From the NCBI RefSeq assembly GCF_033110965.1, contig NZ_CP137003.1, forward strand, positions 930,001 to 994,000: 64,000 nucleotides of DNA. Reading direction: 5' to 3'. Below the pieces are notes generated by a model. That model did not search any database, was not told the DNA's origin, and saw only the letters and a program-made list of their open reading frames with translations. A program made the position numbers and the translations under genes. Below, piece by piece: positions 1 through 7,973 of this stretch (within the stretch, counting starts at the first letter, position 1; each line of letters opens with the position of its first letter). The stretch comes from Raineyella sp. LH-20 (GTDB lineage: Bacteria > Actinomycetota > Actinomycetes > Propionibacteriales > Propionibacteriaceae).

Positions 1-419
1 TAGGCGTAGTCCTCACGCAGGGTGTCGACGTACGTGTCGGCCTTCACGCCGGCCTTGGCCCACAGGTCGTCCAGCGGGGTGGTGGCCTTGTTGAGGGCGA
101 AGTTGAACCAGGTCACGTCGGAGGCGACGATCACGTCGGGCAGCTGGCCGCCGGCGAGGGCGGCGTTGAACTTCTGCCCGAGCTCCTCGTAGTTGGCCCC
201 ACCGTCGACCAGCTTGGCCGGGGTCTTCGGGTTGGCGGCGTTCCAGGCGTCGATCATGGCCTGCTCGACGGCCTGCGACTTGCCCGGGTGGTTGGACCAG
301 AACTGGATCGTGCCGTCGCCCTTCTGGCCGGCGGACGCCCCGGTGCCGCAGGCGGCGAGGGCACCCACCGACGCGACGGCGCCGGACATGGCGAGGAAAC
401 TACGACGGGACAGGGACAT
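1..419 (-). CDS. ABC transporter substrate-binding lipoprotein, N-terminal part
   Basis: This is the first 139 codons of an extracellular solute-binding protein; the rest lies beyond the left edge. It should capture the substrate for the two permeases encoded just upstream. The N-terminus is a twin-arginine lipoprotein signal: SRRSFLAMSGAVASVGALAAC, with the twin Arg at residues 5-6 and the lipobox Cys near residue 24. The mature part opens with IQFWSNHPGKSQAVE, the usual start of family 1 sugar-type binding proteins (UgpB/MalE). A GAAGGA ribosome site lies about 12 bases before the ATG at 419. The gene follows the permeases by about 70 bases on the same strand. Because a glycerophosphodiesterase gene heads the cluster, glycerol-3-phosphate or a glycerophosphodiester is a plausible ligand (UgpB-like), but a sugar cannot be excluded from this fragment. 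Confidence -1.
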   Translation of the reverse strand, partial: MSLSRRSFLAMSGAVASVGALAACGTGASAGQKGDGTIQFWSNHPGKSQAVEQAMIDAWNAANPKTPAKLVDGGANYEELGQKFNAALAGGQLPDVIVASDVTWFNFALNKATTPLDDLWAKAGVKADTYVDTLREDYA

Positions 420-489
420 GCTCGTTCCATTCCTTCGGTGGTGCCGCACGCTGGTCGCGTACGGGGATCGGGGGTGCCGCGCGCCCGGG

Positions 490-1533
490 TCAGCCCTTCA
501 CGGCGCCGGCGGTGAGGCCCTTGATCATCTGCTTCTGGAGGATGAGGAAGACGATCAGGATCGGCAGCGAGGCGAGCACCGTGCCGGCCATCACCGGTCC
601 CCAGTTCGTCAGGCCCTCGTTGTTCTGCAGGAACGTCAGGCCGACCGGCAGCGGGGCCACCTCGGCGCCGTCCGACATCAGGAACGGCCACAGGTATTCG
701 TTCCACTCGTTGACGACGGTGATCAGGGTGAAGGCGACCACGGTCGGCCAGGACATCGGCAGGATCACCCGGAACAGGGTCCGGAAGAAGCCGGCTCCGT
801 CCATCAGCGCCGCCTCGCGGATCTCCCGCGGCAGGGAGAGGAAGTGGTTGCGCATCAGGAAGGTGCCGAAGGCCACCCCGGCGAGCGGGACGATGATGCC
901 CTGGAAGCTGTTCCGCCACCCCCAGTCCGCCACCAGCGCGTAGTTGGAGATGACGGTGATCTGGTTGGGCACCATCAGCGAGGCGATCACCCCGATGAAC
1001 AGCACGTTCCGTCCTGGGAAGCGCAGGTAGGCCAGGGCGTACGCGGTGAGCACGCCGAGCGTCACCTTCACCACCACCAGGGTGCCGGTGATGATCACCG
1101 AGTTGCGCAGGTAGGAGAGGAAGGCCACCTCCTGCTGCACATAGAGGTAGTTCTCCGGGGCGAACGGGTGCGGCCACCAGGTGATCGGGTCGGCGTAGAT
1201 GTCCGGGCGGGTCTTCAGCGAGGTGATCAGGATGAAGTACAGCGGGACCATGATCACCGCGACGGTGACCAGGATGCCGAGGTAGCCGAGCACCGTGCCG
1301 GCGGTGCCGCGCTCGCCGGGCTTCGGGATCGCCCACCGCGTACGCCCCGCGGTCAGGGACCCTGTGGTCGCCTCGGCCTGCCGCCCGGTGGCCCCCGCGG
1401 CCTGCGACCCTGCCGTGCCGGCGACGGCCGACCCGTCGGTGCCGGCGACGGCCGACCCGTCGGTCCCGGCGCCCGGTCCGGTGCCGGTGGGCTCGAGCGG
1501 CTCGCCGGTCCCGGTCCTGTCGGTGATCGTCAT
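490..1533 (-). CDS. Carbohydrate-type ABC permease, UgpE/MalG class
   Basis: Inner-membrane permease subunit of a family 1 (CUT1) importer, 347 residues. The C-terminal 270 residues carry six predicted membrane helices and the coupling (EAA) loop, seen as REIREAALMDGAGFFRTLFR followed by ILPMSWP. The first ~75 residues are an unusual low-complexity Gly/Ala/Thr-rich tail with repeats of GTDGSAVA, encoded by a near-perfect DNA repeat at 1425-1470; MalG homologues normally lack this. The start is ATG at 1533, only two bases after the stop of the upstream permease, so the two are translationally linked. The substrate is inferred to be a glycerophosphate or sugar from the neighbours. Confidence in the family is high, in the substrate modest. 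Confidence -1.
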   Translation of the reverse strand: MTITDRTGTGEPLEPTGTGPGAGTDGSAVAGTDGSAVAGTAGSQAAGATGRQAEATTGSLTAGRTRWAIPKPGERGTAGTVLGYLGILVTVAVIMVPLYFILITSLKTRPDIYADPITWWPHPFAPENYLYVQQEVAFLSYLRNSVIITGTLVVVKVTLGVLTAYALAYLRFPGRNVLFIGVIASLMVPNQITVISNYALVADWGWRNSFQGIIVPLAGVAFGTFLMRNHFLSLPREIREAALMDGAGFFRTLFRVILPMSWPTVVAFTLITVVNEWNEYLWPFLMSDGAEVAPLPVGLTFLQNNEGLTNWGPVMAGTVLASLPILIVFLILQKQMIKGLTAGAVKG

Positions 1534-1535
1534 GA

Positions 1536-2474
1536 TCAGTCCTGCCTGTCCTGGAGTTGCACCTGGACGAGGGTGACGGCGAGGACGACCAGGAACATGA
1601 TGGTGGCCACTGCGGCGCCGTAGCCCGCGCGGGAGTTGACGAAGGTCTCCTGGTACACCTGGAAGACCATCGTGGTGGTGCCGGTGCCCAGGGGGCCGCC
1701 GCGGGTCATCACGTTGATGATGTCGAAGACCTGCAGCGAGTTGAGCAGCACGGTGACCGACAGGAAGAAGGTGGTCGGCCGCAGCTGCGGCAGGATCACC
1801 CGGAAGAACGCCCGGACCGCCGAGGTGCCGTCGATCTCGGCCGCCTCGTCGAGTTCGGCCCGACGACCCTGGAGCGCGGCCAGGTAGATGACGAAGACGT
1901 AGCCGACGTTCTTCCAGATGTAGGTGACCGTCACCATGAACAGCGCCCAGCCGGGCGCCTGGTAGAAGTTCGGCGAGGCGATGCCCAGCCGGCCGAGCAG
2001 ATCCTGGATCAGGCCGAACGTCGGGTCGAAGACGAACTGGAAGGCGACACCGATCGCCGCCCCGGAGATCACGAACGGCGCGAAGACCATCGAGCGTACG
2101 GCGCCACGGCCGAACAGCTTCTGGTCGAGCAGCAGTGCCATCGCCAGCCCGAGCACCATCGACCCCAGCACCGCCGCGACGGTGAAGATCAGCGTGTTGA
2201 GCACCACGGTGCCGGTGTCGCGGGCGGTGAACCACTCCACGTAGTTGGCGACACCGATGAACGTACGGCGCGGCGAGGAGATGTTCCAGTGGTAGAAGGA
2301 CAGCCGGATGTTGTCCAGCAGCGGCCGGTAGGTGAACAGCGCCAGCAGGACCACGTTGGGCAGCACCAGTGCGGCGGCCAGCCCGATCTCGCTCCACGCG
2401 TACGGCCGGCGTCTGGGGACCACCGCCTCGGTCGGCTCGCCGCTCGTCCGCGGCGAGAGCATCGTCGGACTCAC
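1536..2474 (-). CDS. Carbohydrate-type ABC permease, UgpA/MalF class
   Basis: Partner membrane subunit of the same importer, 312 residues with six predicted helices. The EAA coupling motif reads ELDEAAEIDGTSAVRAFFRV then ILPQLRP near residues 205-230, which contacts the (unlinked) ATPase subunit. It is first in the permease-permease-binding-protein run. No ATP-binding subunit is encoded in the window; many actinobacterial CUT1 systems share one multitask ATPase (MsiK type) encoded elsewhere, which would explain this. The start ATG at 2474 gives MSPTMLSPRTSG. The 303-base gap upstream holds a dispersed palindromic element rather than a gene. Confidence -1.
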   Translation of the reverse strand: MSPTMLSPRTSGEPTEAVVPRRRPYAWSEIGLAAALVLPNVVLLALFTYRPLLDNIRLSFYHWNISSPRRTFIGVANYVEWFTARDTGTVVLNTLIFTVAAVLGSMVLGLAMALLLDQKLFGRGAVRSMVFAPFVISGAAIGVAFQFVFDPTFGLIQDLLGRLGIASPNFYQAPGWALFMVTVTYIWKNVGYVFVIYLAALQGRRAELDEAAEIDGTSAVRAFFRVILPQLRPTTFFLSVTVLLNSLQVFDIINVMTRGGPLGTGTTTMVFQVYQETFVNSRAGYGAAVATIMFLVVLAVTLVQVQLQDRQD

Positions 2475-2647
2475 GGGGCCCGAGCCTGCTCCACAGGGGT
2501 GAATGCTGTGCGGTTCACAGGTGACGTCGAGATGTACGCCACACGAACGGGCGCCGATCGGTCACCCGGTCAGGTCACGTCCGCCCGTCGCATCCGCTGG
2601 TCTTGTCCGCCCGTCGCATCCGCCCGTCGCGTCCTTTGGTGTCGAAC

Positions 2648-2690
2648 AAACTTCCATAGGGCAGACCTATAACCCGCCGGAGGACACCAT
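2648..2690 (+). repeat. Dispersed CATAGG-N5-CCTATG element, copy 1
   Basis: First of three copies in the window (others at 15998-16042 and 50287-50329). It shares with copy 3 the lead-in AAACTTCCATAGG, five variable bases (GCAGA here), CCTAT, then CCCGCCGGAGGACA. It lies between the glycerophosphodiesterase and permease genes, in the only large gap of that cluster. Because the five central bases differ between copies while the arms are kept, a protein-binding dyad or an RNA stem is favoured over simple duplication. Its function is unknown. Confidence -1.
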
Positions 2691-2741
2691 CAGCCGTCCG
2701 GGCAAAGCGGTCCGGCCGCCCGCTCCTAATCCCCGGGACGA

Positions 2742-2772
2742 GTCGCCATCGCCCCCGTCAGGGCGGAGCGAC
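2742..2772 (-). terminator. Possible weak terminator after glycerophosphodiesterase gene
   Basis: Just past the stop at 2778 the minus-strand transcript can fold GTCGC with GCGAC around an inner GCCC/GGGC stem (2751-2754 with 2761-2764). There is no T-run, and the stem is interrupted. Reported at low confidence. Confidence -1.
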
Positions 2773-2777
2773 CCCGG

Positions 2778-3539
2778 TCAGTCGGCGACGAGCTGCAGGG
2801 CCAGATCCGGGCTGTCTGTGGTGATCGCGTCGACGCCGAGCTCCAGGCAGAAGGCGATGTCGGCCGGGTCGTTCACCGTCCAGACGTGCACCTCGAGTCC
2901 GGCCTCGTGGGCGCGGCGGACCAGCTCGGGGTCCCGGCGCACCATGCCGAGCCAGGGGCTGATCGCGGGTGCCTCGACGCCCTCGACGATCGGGGCGGGG
3001 AACTGCAGCTGGGATCGCGGGACGTCAGGCAGCAGGCCGGCGAAGACGTGGACCGCCTCCGGGTCGAAGCTGATCATCCGCACCGGCGCGTCCGCGCCCA
3101 CCCAGCCGCGCTCCCGCAGCAGGCCGGCGAGCGCCCGTTCGACGTCGGTGCCGCACGGGTTCGGATGCTTGGTCTCGACCACCGCGAAGACGTCGATGCC
3201 CCGGCCGCGGGCTTCGGCCACCAGGTCGAACAACTCCGGGACGGTGATCAGCTCGCGCTGGGCGGGAGTCGCCTCCGGGCCGATCAACCAGGAGCCGATG
3301 TCCACTCCCTTGAGCTGGGCGACGGTCAGGTCGCGGGCGTCCACCGGCCGCCCGCCGGTGCGCGCCAGGTCGAGGTCGTGCAGACAGATGAGCTGGTCGT
3401 CGGCGCTGAAGTGGGTGTCACACTCCAGCCCCAACCGGCGCCCGGTGCGGGCGGCCAGGTCGATCGCGGCGACGTACGCCGCACGGCTCTGTTCGGGTTG
3501 ACGGGCGGACCAGCCGCGGTGGGCGATGACGAGAGTCAC
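2778..3539 (-). CDS. Glycerophosphodiester phosphodiesterase
   Basis: Cleaves glycerophosphodiesters to glycerol-3-phosphate and an alcohol; UgpQ/GlpQ family, 253 residues, a single TIM-barrel domain. The family signature is clear: IAHRGWSARQPEQS at residues 5-18 (HRG with the catalytic His), LECDTHFSADDQLICLHD with the ExD metal ligands and second catalytic His, VVETKHPN, and the C-terminal HVWTVNDPADI. There is no signal peptide, so it acts in the cytoplasm, which fits hydrolysis of imported diesters. It is followed on the same strand by the two permeases and the binding protein, a ugpQ-ugpAEB-like order. The start is ATG at 3539; the promoter region is shared with the divergent response regulator. 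Confidence -1.
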   Translation of the reverse strand: MTLVIAHRGWSARQPEQSRAAYVAAIDLAARTGRRLGLECDTHFSADDQLICLHDLDLARTGGRPVDARDLTVAQLKGVDIGSWLIGPEATPAQRELITVPELFDLVAEARGRGIDVFAVVETKHPNPCGTDVERALAGLLRERGWVGADAPVRMISFDPEAVHVFAGLLPDVPRSQLQFPAPIVEGVEAPAISPWLGMVRRDPELVRRAHEAGLEVHVWTVNDPADIAFCLELGVDAITTDSPDLALQLVAD

Positions 3540-3555
3540 GGCTGCAGAGTAGCCC

Positions 3556-3682
3556 CCGCCGGGTCGGCCGTTCCCGGTCAGGGGTGCCGCCGGGTCAGCC
3601 GTTCCCGGTCAGGGGTGCCGCCGGGTCAGCCGTTCCCGGTCAGGGGTGCCGCCGGGTCAGCCGTTCCCGGTCAGGGGCGCCG
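3556..3682. repeat. 31-bp tandem repeat, about four units
   Basis: Units begin at 3567, 3598, 3629 and 3660, each reading GCCGTTCCCGGTCAGGGGTG then CCGCCGGGTCA, with almost no divergence. The array fills the gap between the divergent glycerophosphodiesterase and response-regulator genes. It is probably replication-slippage DNA; an effect on promoter spacing is possible but not shown. Confidence -1.
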
Positions 3683-3761
3683 CCGCGCCTGTCATGCCTC
3701 GACCTGGGCGTCGTACGCGCCGCGGGGCTGTGGACGTCTCGGCGGGGGCCACAATGGTGGC

Positions 3762-4445
3762 ATGCGTGTGCTGATGGTCGAGGACGATCCCTCCCTCTCG
3801 AAGCTCGTCGCCGACGGTCTGCGGAGCGAGGGGTTCCTGGTCGACGTCGTGGCGAACGGCCGGGAGGGGCTGTGGATGGCCCTCGAAGGCGACTACGACG
3901 TGGCCGTGATCGACATCATGCTGCCCGGGCTGAACGGCTACGACATCGTCAAGGGGATGCGGGCCCGCCACGACTGGACTCCGGTGCTGATGCTCACCGC
4001 CAAGGACGGGCCGTACGACCAGGTGGACGCCTTCGACCTCGGCGCCGACGACTACCTCACCAAGCCGTTCGACTTCGTCGTGCTGGTCGCCCGGCTACGG
4101 GCCCTGGTCCGGCGCGGTGCCCCCGAGCGGCCGGCCGTGCTGACCGCCGGCGACCTCTCCCTGGACCCCGGTAGCCACCGGGTGTGGCGGGACGATGAGG
4201 AGATCGAGCTGACCGCCAAGGAGTTCTCCCTGCTGGAGTTCCTGATGCGGCGTCGTGACCAAGTGGTCACCAAGGCGCAGATCCTCGACGGGGTGTGGGA
4301 TCCGGCGTTCGCCGGGGACACCAACATCATCCAGGTCTACGTCAGCTACCTGCGCCGCAAGATCGACGAGCCGTACGGGCGCCACTCCATCGAGACCGTC
4401 CGCGGCGTCGGCTACCGGGTGGTCGACAGCCCGGCCGCCGGCTGA
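3762..4445 (+). CDS. OmpR-family response regulator
   Basis: DNA-binding response regulator, 227 residues. The receiver domain (1-115) has the acidic pocket VEDD at residues 7-9, the phospho-acceptor Asp in VAVIDIMLPG near residue 51, the conserved Thr in MLTAKDG and Lys in LTKPFDF. The C-terminal winged helix (about 128-222) shows ELTAKEFSLLEFLMRR and YVSYLRRKID...TVRGVGYR. Its partner is clearly the sensor kinase on the opposite strand, whose 3' end overlaps this one by 34 bases. ATG at 3762 was chosen because it starts the receiver fold at once. The signal and targets are unknown; MprA/TcrA-like systems are the closest type by appearance. Confidence -1.
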   Translation: MRVLMVEDDPSLSKLVADGLRSEGFLVDVVANGREGLWMALEGDYDVAVIDIMLPGLNGYDIVKGMRARHDWTPVLMLTAKDGPYDQVDAFDLGADDYLTKPFDFVVLVARLRALVRRGAPERPAVLTAGDLSLDPGSHRVWRDDEEIELTAKEFSLLEFLMRRRDQVVTKAQILDGVWDPAFAGDTNIIQVYVSYLRRKIDEPYGRHSIETVRGVGYRVVDSPAAG

Positions 4446-5821
4446 CCGGGATCCGGGGAGTCCAGCGGCAGCCGTACGGTGAACCGGGCGCCGCCCAGCG
4501 CCGAGGCGTCCACCGCCACCGTCCCCCCGTGGTTGGTGACGAGTTCGTGGACGATCGCCAGGCCCAGACCGCTGCCGCCCTCGTCCCGGGTCCGGGCAGT
4601 GTCGAGCCGGACGAACCGTTCGAAGACCCGTTCCCGTTCCTCCGGCGGGATCCCCGGCCCGTCGTCCTCCACCCGTAGCACCGCCGCGGCCCCGTCGGCC
4701 TCCACCGAGAGCACCACCCGGGAGGCCGCTGCGCGGACCGCGTTGTCGGCCAGGTTGCGCAGCACCCGGACGAGCTGCAGCCGGTCGCCGCGGATCCGGG
4801 TCGGCTCCACCTCGAAGAGCACCTCCACCCGCCCGGCGCCACGGGGCCGCCGCGCCTCCTCCACCACCAGGTCATCGAGGTCGACGTCACGCCATCGGCC
4901 CGAGGTCACCATCCCGGCGTCGCCGCGGGCGAGGGTGAGCAGGTCGTCGACGAGCCGCTCCATCCGCCGGGTCTCGGTCGACATCACCGGAGCGAGGTCC
5001 TGCCATCGGCGCCCGGACGGGTCACCGGTGCCCATCTCCAGGGCGGTGTGCAGGCTGGCCAGCGGTGACCGCAGTTCGTGGCTGGCGTCGGCGACGAATT
5101 GGTCCTGCTGCCGCCGGCCGCGTTCGAGACGGTCGAGCATGGCGTTCATCGTCAGCGCGAGCCGCCCGATCTCGTCGTCGACGTCGGAGATCGGCACCCG
5201 GGCCTCCAGGTGCCGCGAGGAGATCGACTCCACCGTCGTCCGGATGTCCTCCACCGGTTGCAGCGAACGACTGACCAGCCACCAGGCCACCGCCCCGGCG
5301 ACGAGGACGATCAGCGGAGTGCCGGCGAGCAGCAGCTTGAGCACGGTGTCGACGGCCTCGTACTGCGAGTCCTGGGAGACCGCCAGGACGGCGGTGCCGG
5401 ACCGCCCGTCGTACGCCACGCCGGTGGCCGCCACGACGAGACCGGGATCCTCCGTGGGCGCCGGCAGCGGGCTCGCCCCGGTGAGGACGACCTCCCCCAC
5501 CCCGGGCCGGGCGGTGGTGAGTGGCGTGTTCCCGTTGGTGGAGTAGACGACCGAGCCGTCGGGCCCGAGGAGCTGCACGCTGGCGCCGAGCGCCACCTCG
5601 GCGCCGGTCGCGCTGCTCAGCCCGTCGACGCCCTCGCGGCTGATGACCTCGACGACCGCGCTCAGCTGGCCGGTCGCCTCCCGGGTGACCGAGGCCATCA
5701 GTGCCGTGTAGAGGGCCAGGCTGACGATGACGGTGCCGACGACCAGGGCGATGCCGACGATCACCATGGTCGCGGCCGCGAGCTTGACCCGCATGCCGAT
5801 GCCCGGGACGCGCCGCCTCAT
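4412..5821 (-). CDS. Sensor histidine kinase
   Basis: Membrane sensor kinase, 469 residues. Two membrane helices (about 12-35 and 165-190) frame an extracellular region of about 130 residues. A HAMP linker follows (VEDIRTTVESISSRHLEARV), then the phospho-acceptor His in DASHELRSPLASLHTA near residue 248, and the ATPase with LRNLADNAVRAA (N box), VEDDGPGIPPEE (G1) and GGSGLGLAIVHELV (G2). It pairs with the adjacent response regulator, but the two genes face each other and overlap at 4412-4445; most pairs are co-directional. The 5' side carries two TCTCA words 11 bases apart (5901, 5912) that might be a regulator site. Confidence -1.
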   Translation of the reverse strand: MRRRVPGIGMRVKLAAATMVIVGIALVVGTVIVSLALYTALMASVTREATGQLSAVVEVISREGVDGLSSATGAEVALGASVQLLGPDGSVVYSTNGNTPLTTARPGVGEVVLTGASPLPAPTEDPGLVVAATGVAYDGRSGTAVLAVSQDSQYEAVDTVLKLLLAGTPLIVLVAGAVAWWLVSRSLQPVEDIRTTVESISSRHLEARVPISDVDDEIGRLALTMNAMLDRLERGRRQQDQFVADASHELRSPLASLHTALEMGTGDPSGRRWQDLAPVMSTETRRMERLVDDLLTLARGDAGMVTSGRWRDVDLDDLVVEEARRPRGAGRVEVLFEVEPTRIRGDRLQLVRVLRNLADNAVRAAASRVVLSVEADGAAAVLRVEDDGPGIPPEERERVFERFVRLDTARTRDEGGSGLGLAIVHELVTNHGGTVAVDASALGGARFTVRLPLDSPDPGQPAAGLSTTR

Positions 5822-6154
5822 CTGACCTCCTGTGCCCGCCCGCCGCGACCGGACGCCGCCGGGTGGCGGGCCCAGGCCCGGGTGGCAGGCGAGATCACCT
5901 TCTCATCCTCCTCTCACCGCCTCAAGGCACGGTAGAGGGGAACCGCCCTGCCGGTTCGGGGTGACGAGCCGGCTCGGGCTGCGGACGCCCCGTCCGTCGC
6001 CCTGGAAGGACCCCTGTGCCAGATCCCGCCATCGACCGCCTCCCCCCCGCATCCGCGGCGCGCCGTCGAGGCACCGCCCCGGTGGTCCCGGCCGGGAGGG
6101 CCGCGTCGGCGGTGGCGGTGGCTGGCGGTCCCCGGGGGCCTTCTCGCCGCGCTG

Positions 6155-7192
6155 GTGCTGTGGACCTCGGTGTCGCTGGGGTCGGCCCTCGCCGCCCCGG
6201 GCACCGACACCACCGTGGCGCGGGTGGCGGAGTGGGCCCGCGACCACCACCTGGGCGGCGCCGTCACCCTGCTGGAGCAGTGGCAGTACCGGCTCGACCC
6301 GCCGAAGTCCGGCGGCACGCCCGACGCGGCGGCGCTCGACGCCGGGGGCAGCGGCCCGATCCGCACCCGGACCACACGTCCCGCGACCATCCCGTCCCAG
6401 GCAGGGCCGGCGCTGCCCGGTGAGGGGCAGTGGCATCCGCTGTACTCCGCCGGGGGCGACACCGCGGCGATGGTCGCCTCCCTGCGGCCGGACGCCGTGT
6501 ACACCTCGTACGTCGTCCATGTGGTGTGGCTGGACCCGAAGCTCAACTCCTTCGTCCTGCACCCCGGCACCAAGGAGCCCGGCCCGATCGGCGGGCAGAC
6601 CAGCCGGCTCAGCGGCCAGCCGGCGAACACCGTCCTGGCCAGCTTCAACAGCGGCTTCAAGATGACCGATGCGCGCGGCGGCTACTGGCAGGCGGGTCAC
6701 ACCGTGGTCCCGCTGCAGACCGGCGCGGCCTCGATGGTGCTGGGCACCGACGGGTCGCTACGCGTGATGACGTGGGCCGGCGGAGAGCCCGGGACGGGGG
6801 TGGCAGCGGTCCGGCAGAACCTGATCCCGCTGGTGCACGACGGGAAGGTGGCCCCGGAGGTCGCCGACCCGAGCGGCGCGGTCTGGGGCAAGACGGTGGG
6901 CAACGCGGCCGCCGTCTGGCGCAGCGGCATCGGCACCCGGGCCGACGGCTCGACCGTGGTGGTGCTCGGCCCGTCCCTGACGGTCGGCGCGCTGGCCCAG
7001 ATCCTGCACGATGCGGGGGCGACGGAGGCGACGCAGCTCGACATCAACAAGGACTGGACCAGTTTCATCACCTACCGCCACGGCGCCTCCGGGCCCGTCG
7101 CACAGAAACTGAGCCCCGACGAGGTGGCCGCCGCCGACCGCTACCTGCAGCCGTCCAGCCGGGACTTCGTAGCGGTCATGCCGCATCCCTGA
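6155..7192 (+). CDS. Phosphodiester glycosidase family protein (NAGPA-type domain)
   Basis: Membrane-anchored or secreted protein whose C-terminal 230 residues match the NAGPA-type phosphodiester glycosidase fold: SFNSGFKMTDARGGYW, LGTDGSLRVMTWAGG, VWRSGIGTRADGS and the late Asp/Asn in TQLDINKDWTSF. The intact reading frame opens only at GTG 6155, inside a hydrophobic stretch. Upstream in the same frame is a convincing N-terminus (RRRWRWLAVPGGLLAALVLW, basic then hydrophobic) with no start codon. A GGAAGGA site and GTG at 6016 sit in the neighbouring frame, and removing one C from the C7 run at 6042-6048 would join them. The gene is therefore probably 6016-7192 with a one-base shift, by error or variation. 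The substrate is unknown. Confidence -1.
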   Translation: MLWTSVSLGSALAAPGTDTTVARVAEWARDHHLGGAVTLLEQWQYRLDPPKSGGTPDAAALDAGGSGPIRTRTTRPATIPSQAGPALPGEGQWHPLYSAGGDTAAMVASLRPDAVYTSYVVHVVWLDPKLNSFVLHPGTKEPGPIGGQTSRLSGQPANTVLASFNSGFKMTDARGGYWQAGHTVVPLQTGAASMVLGTDGSLRVMTWAGGEPGTGVAAVRQNLIPLVHDGKVAPEVADPSGAVWGKTVGNAAAVWRSGIGTRADGSTVVVLGPSLTVGALAQILHDAGATEATQLDINKDWTSFITYRHGASGPVAQKLSPDEVAAADRYLQPSSRDFVAVMPHP

Positions 7193-7289
7193 GCTGTACG
7201 CAAGCGATACCGACAGACACACAGGTTGCTCACAGGCAGCGGGGCGTCACAGAGTTGGAGCCGGGCGTTTCCGGTGTCATCATCACTGC

Positions 7290-7751
7290 ATGGCTATCAC
7301 CCTGCCCTTGACCGTCAGGCACACGACGGAGGGCGACATCGAGGCGATCCTTCGCCTGGAGAAGTCTACGGACACGGCCGAATGGCTTGGTCCGACGGGC
7401 CGCGACTACCACGAGGCGGCTCTGGCTGATCCCGACCAGGAGCACCTGCTGCTGTTCGTCGGCGACGAGCTGGCCGGCTACGGCGTGCTCGCCGGAATCC
7501 TCGACGGCGGAGACATCGAGCTCCGCCGCATGGTCATCGCCCCGGCTCACCGCAGCCAAGGCTTCGGCCGCCGATTCGTCCGCTACATCGTCGACTACGT
7601 CCGTGAGACGTACGCCTGCCGTGGCATGTGGCTGGACATGAAGTGCCACAACGACCGCGCCCGCAAGCTGTATGCCAGCGAGGGCTTCACCTCTTTCGTT
7701 CCGGCCCGCGACGGCAAGCTCGGCCGGTCCTACATGCGTCGCAAGTTCTGA
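7290..7751 (+). CDS. GNAT family N-acetyltransferase
   Basis: Acetyl-CoA-dependent N-acetyltransferase, 153 residues, single GNAT domain. The acetyl-CoA site is read in IELRRMVIAPAHRSQGFGRR (motif A, with Q/RxxGxG-like SQGFGR) near residues 74-93, and motif B in MKCHNDRARKLYASEGF, where the Asn-Arg-Arg-Tyr arrangement is typical of RimI-like and amino-acid/amine acetyltransferases. The acceptor cannot be told. ATG at 7290 is used. It is probably a single-gene unit between the glycosidase-like gene and cueP. Confidence -1.
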   Translation: MAITLPLTVRHTTEGDIEAILRLEKSTDTAEWLGPTGRDYHEAALADPDQEHLLLFVGDELAGYGVLAGILDGGDIELRRMVIAPAHRSQGFGRRFVRYIVDYVRETYACRGMWLDMKCHNDRARKLYASEGFTSFVPARDGKLGRSYMRRKF

Positions 7752-7816
7752 CCCCCGGGGCGTACGCCGCACTCCGCGGCCCGGCCCCCATCCCGCCGAC
7801 CGGCGGGACCTCCCGA

Positions 7817-7902
7817 TCTTGACCGGATCTTGACAGAAGGGATCCGGCGTCTTGACCTGCCCGCGAATGGATGGTCAAGAGCGGTTGCACGTCCGGTCAA
7901 GG
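7817..7902 (+). promoter_or_regulatory. Phased TCTTGAC boxes upstream of cueP
   Basis: TTGAC occurs at 7819, 7830 and 7852, that is with spacings of 11 and 22 bases, each preceded by TC. The inverted form GGTCAAG occurs at 7873 and 7895. Direct repeats spaced by one or two helical turns are the normal binding pattern of OmpR-type regulators. The gene pair downstream of cueP encodes such a regulator and its kinase, so this is a good candidate for its operator and for the cueP promoter region. This is an inference from spacing alone. Confidence -1.
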
Positions 7903-7973
7903 CCCGGTGCAGGGAGCACGGGTCGCCGATCGGCACCGGGTGGCACCGCCCACCGACGATGTCTGGAGGAACC

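Noticed and set aside
3556-3682. 31-bp repeat array considered as CRISPR
   Set aside because: Units abut directly without spacers; it is a plain tandem repeat.
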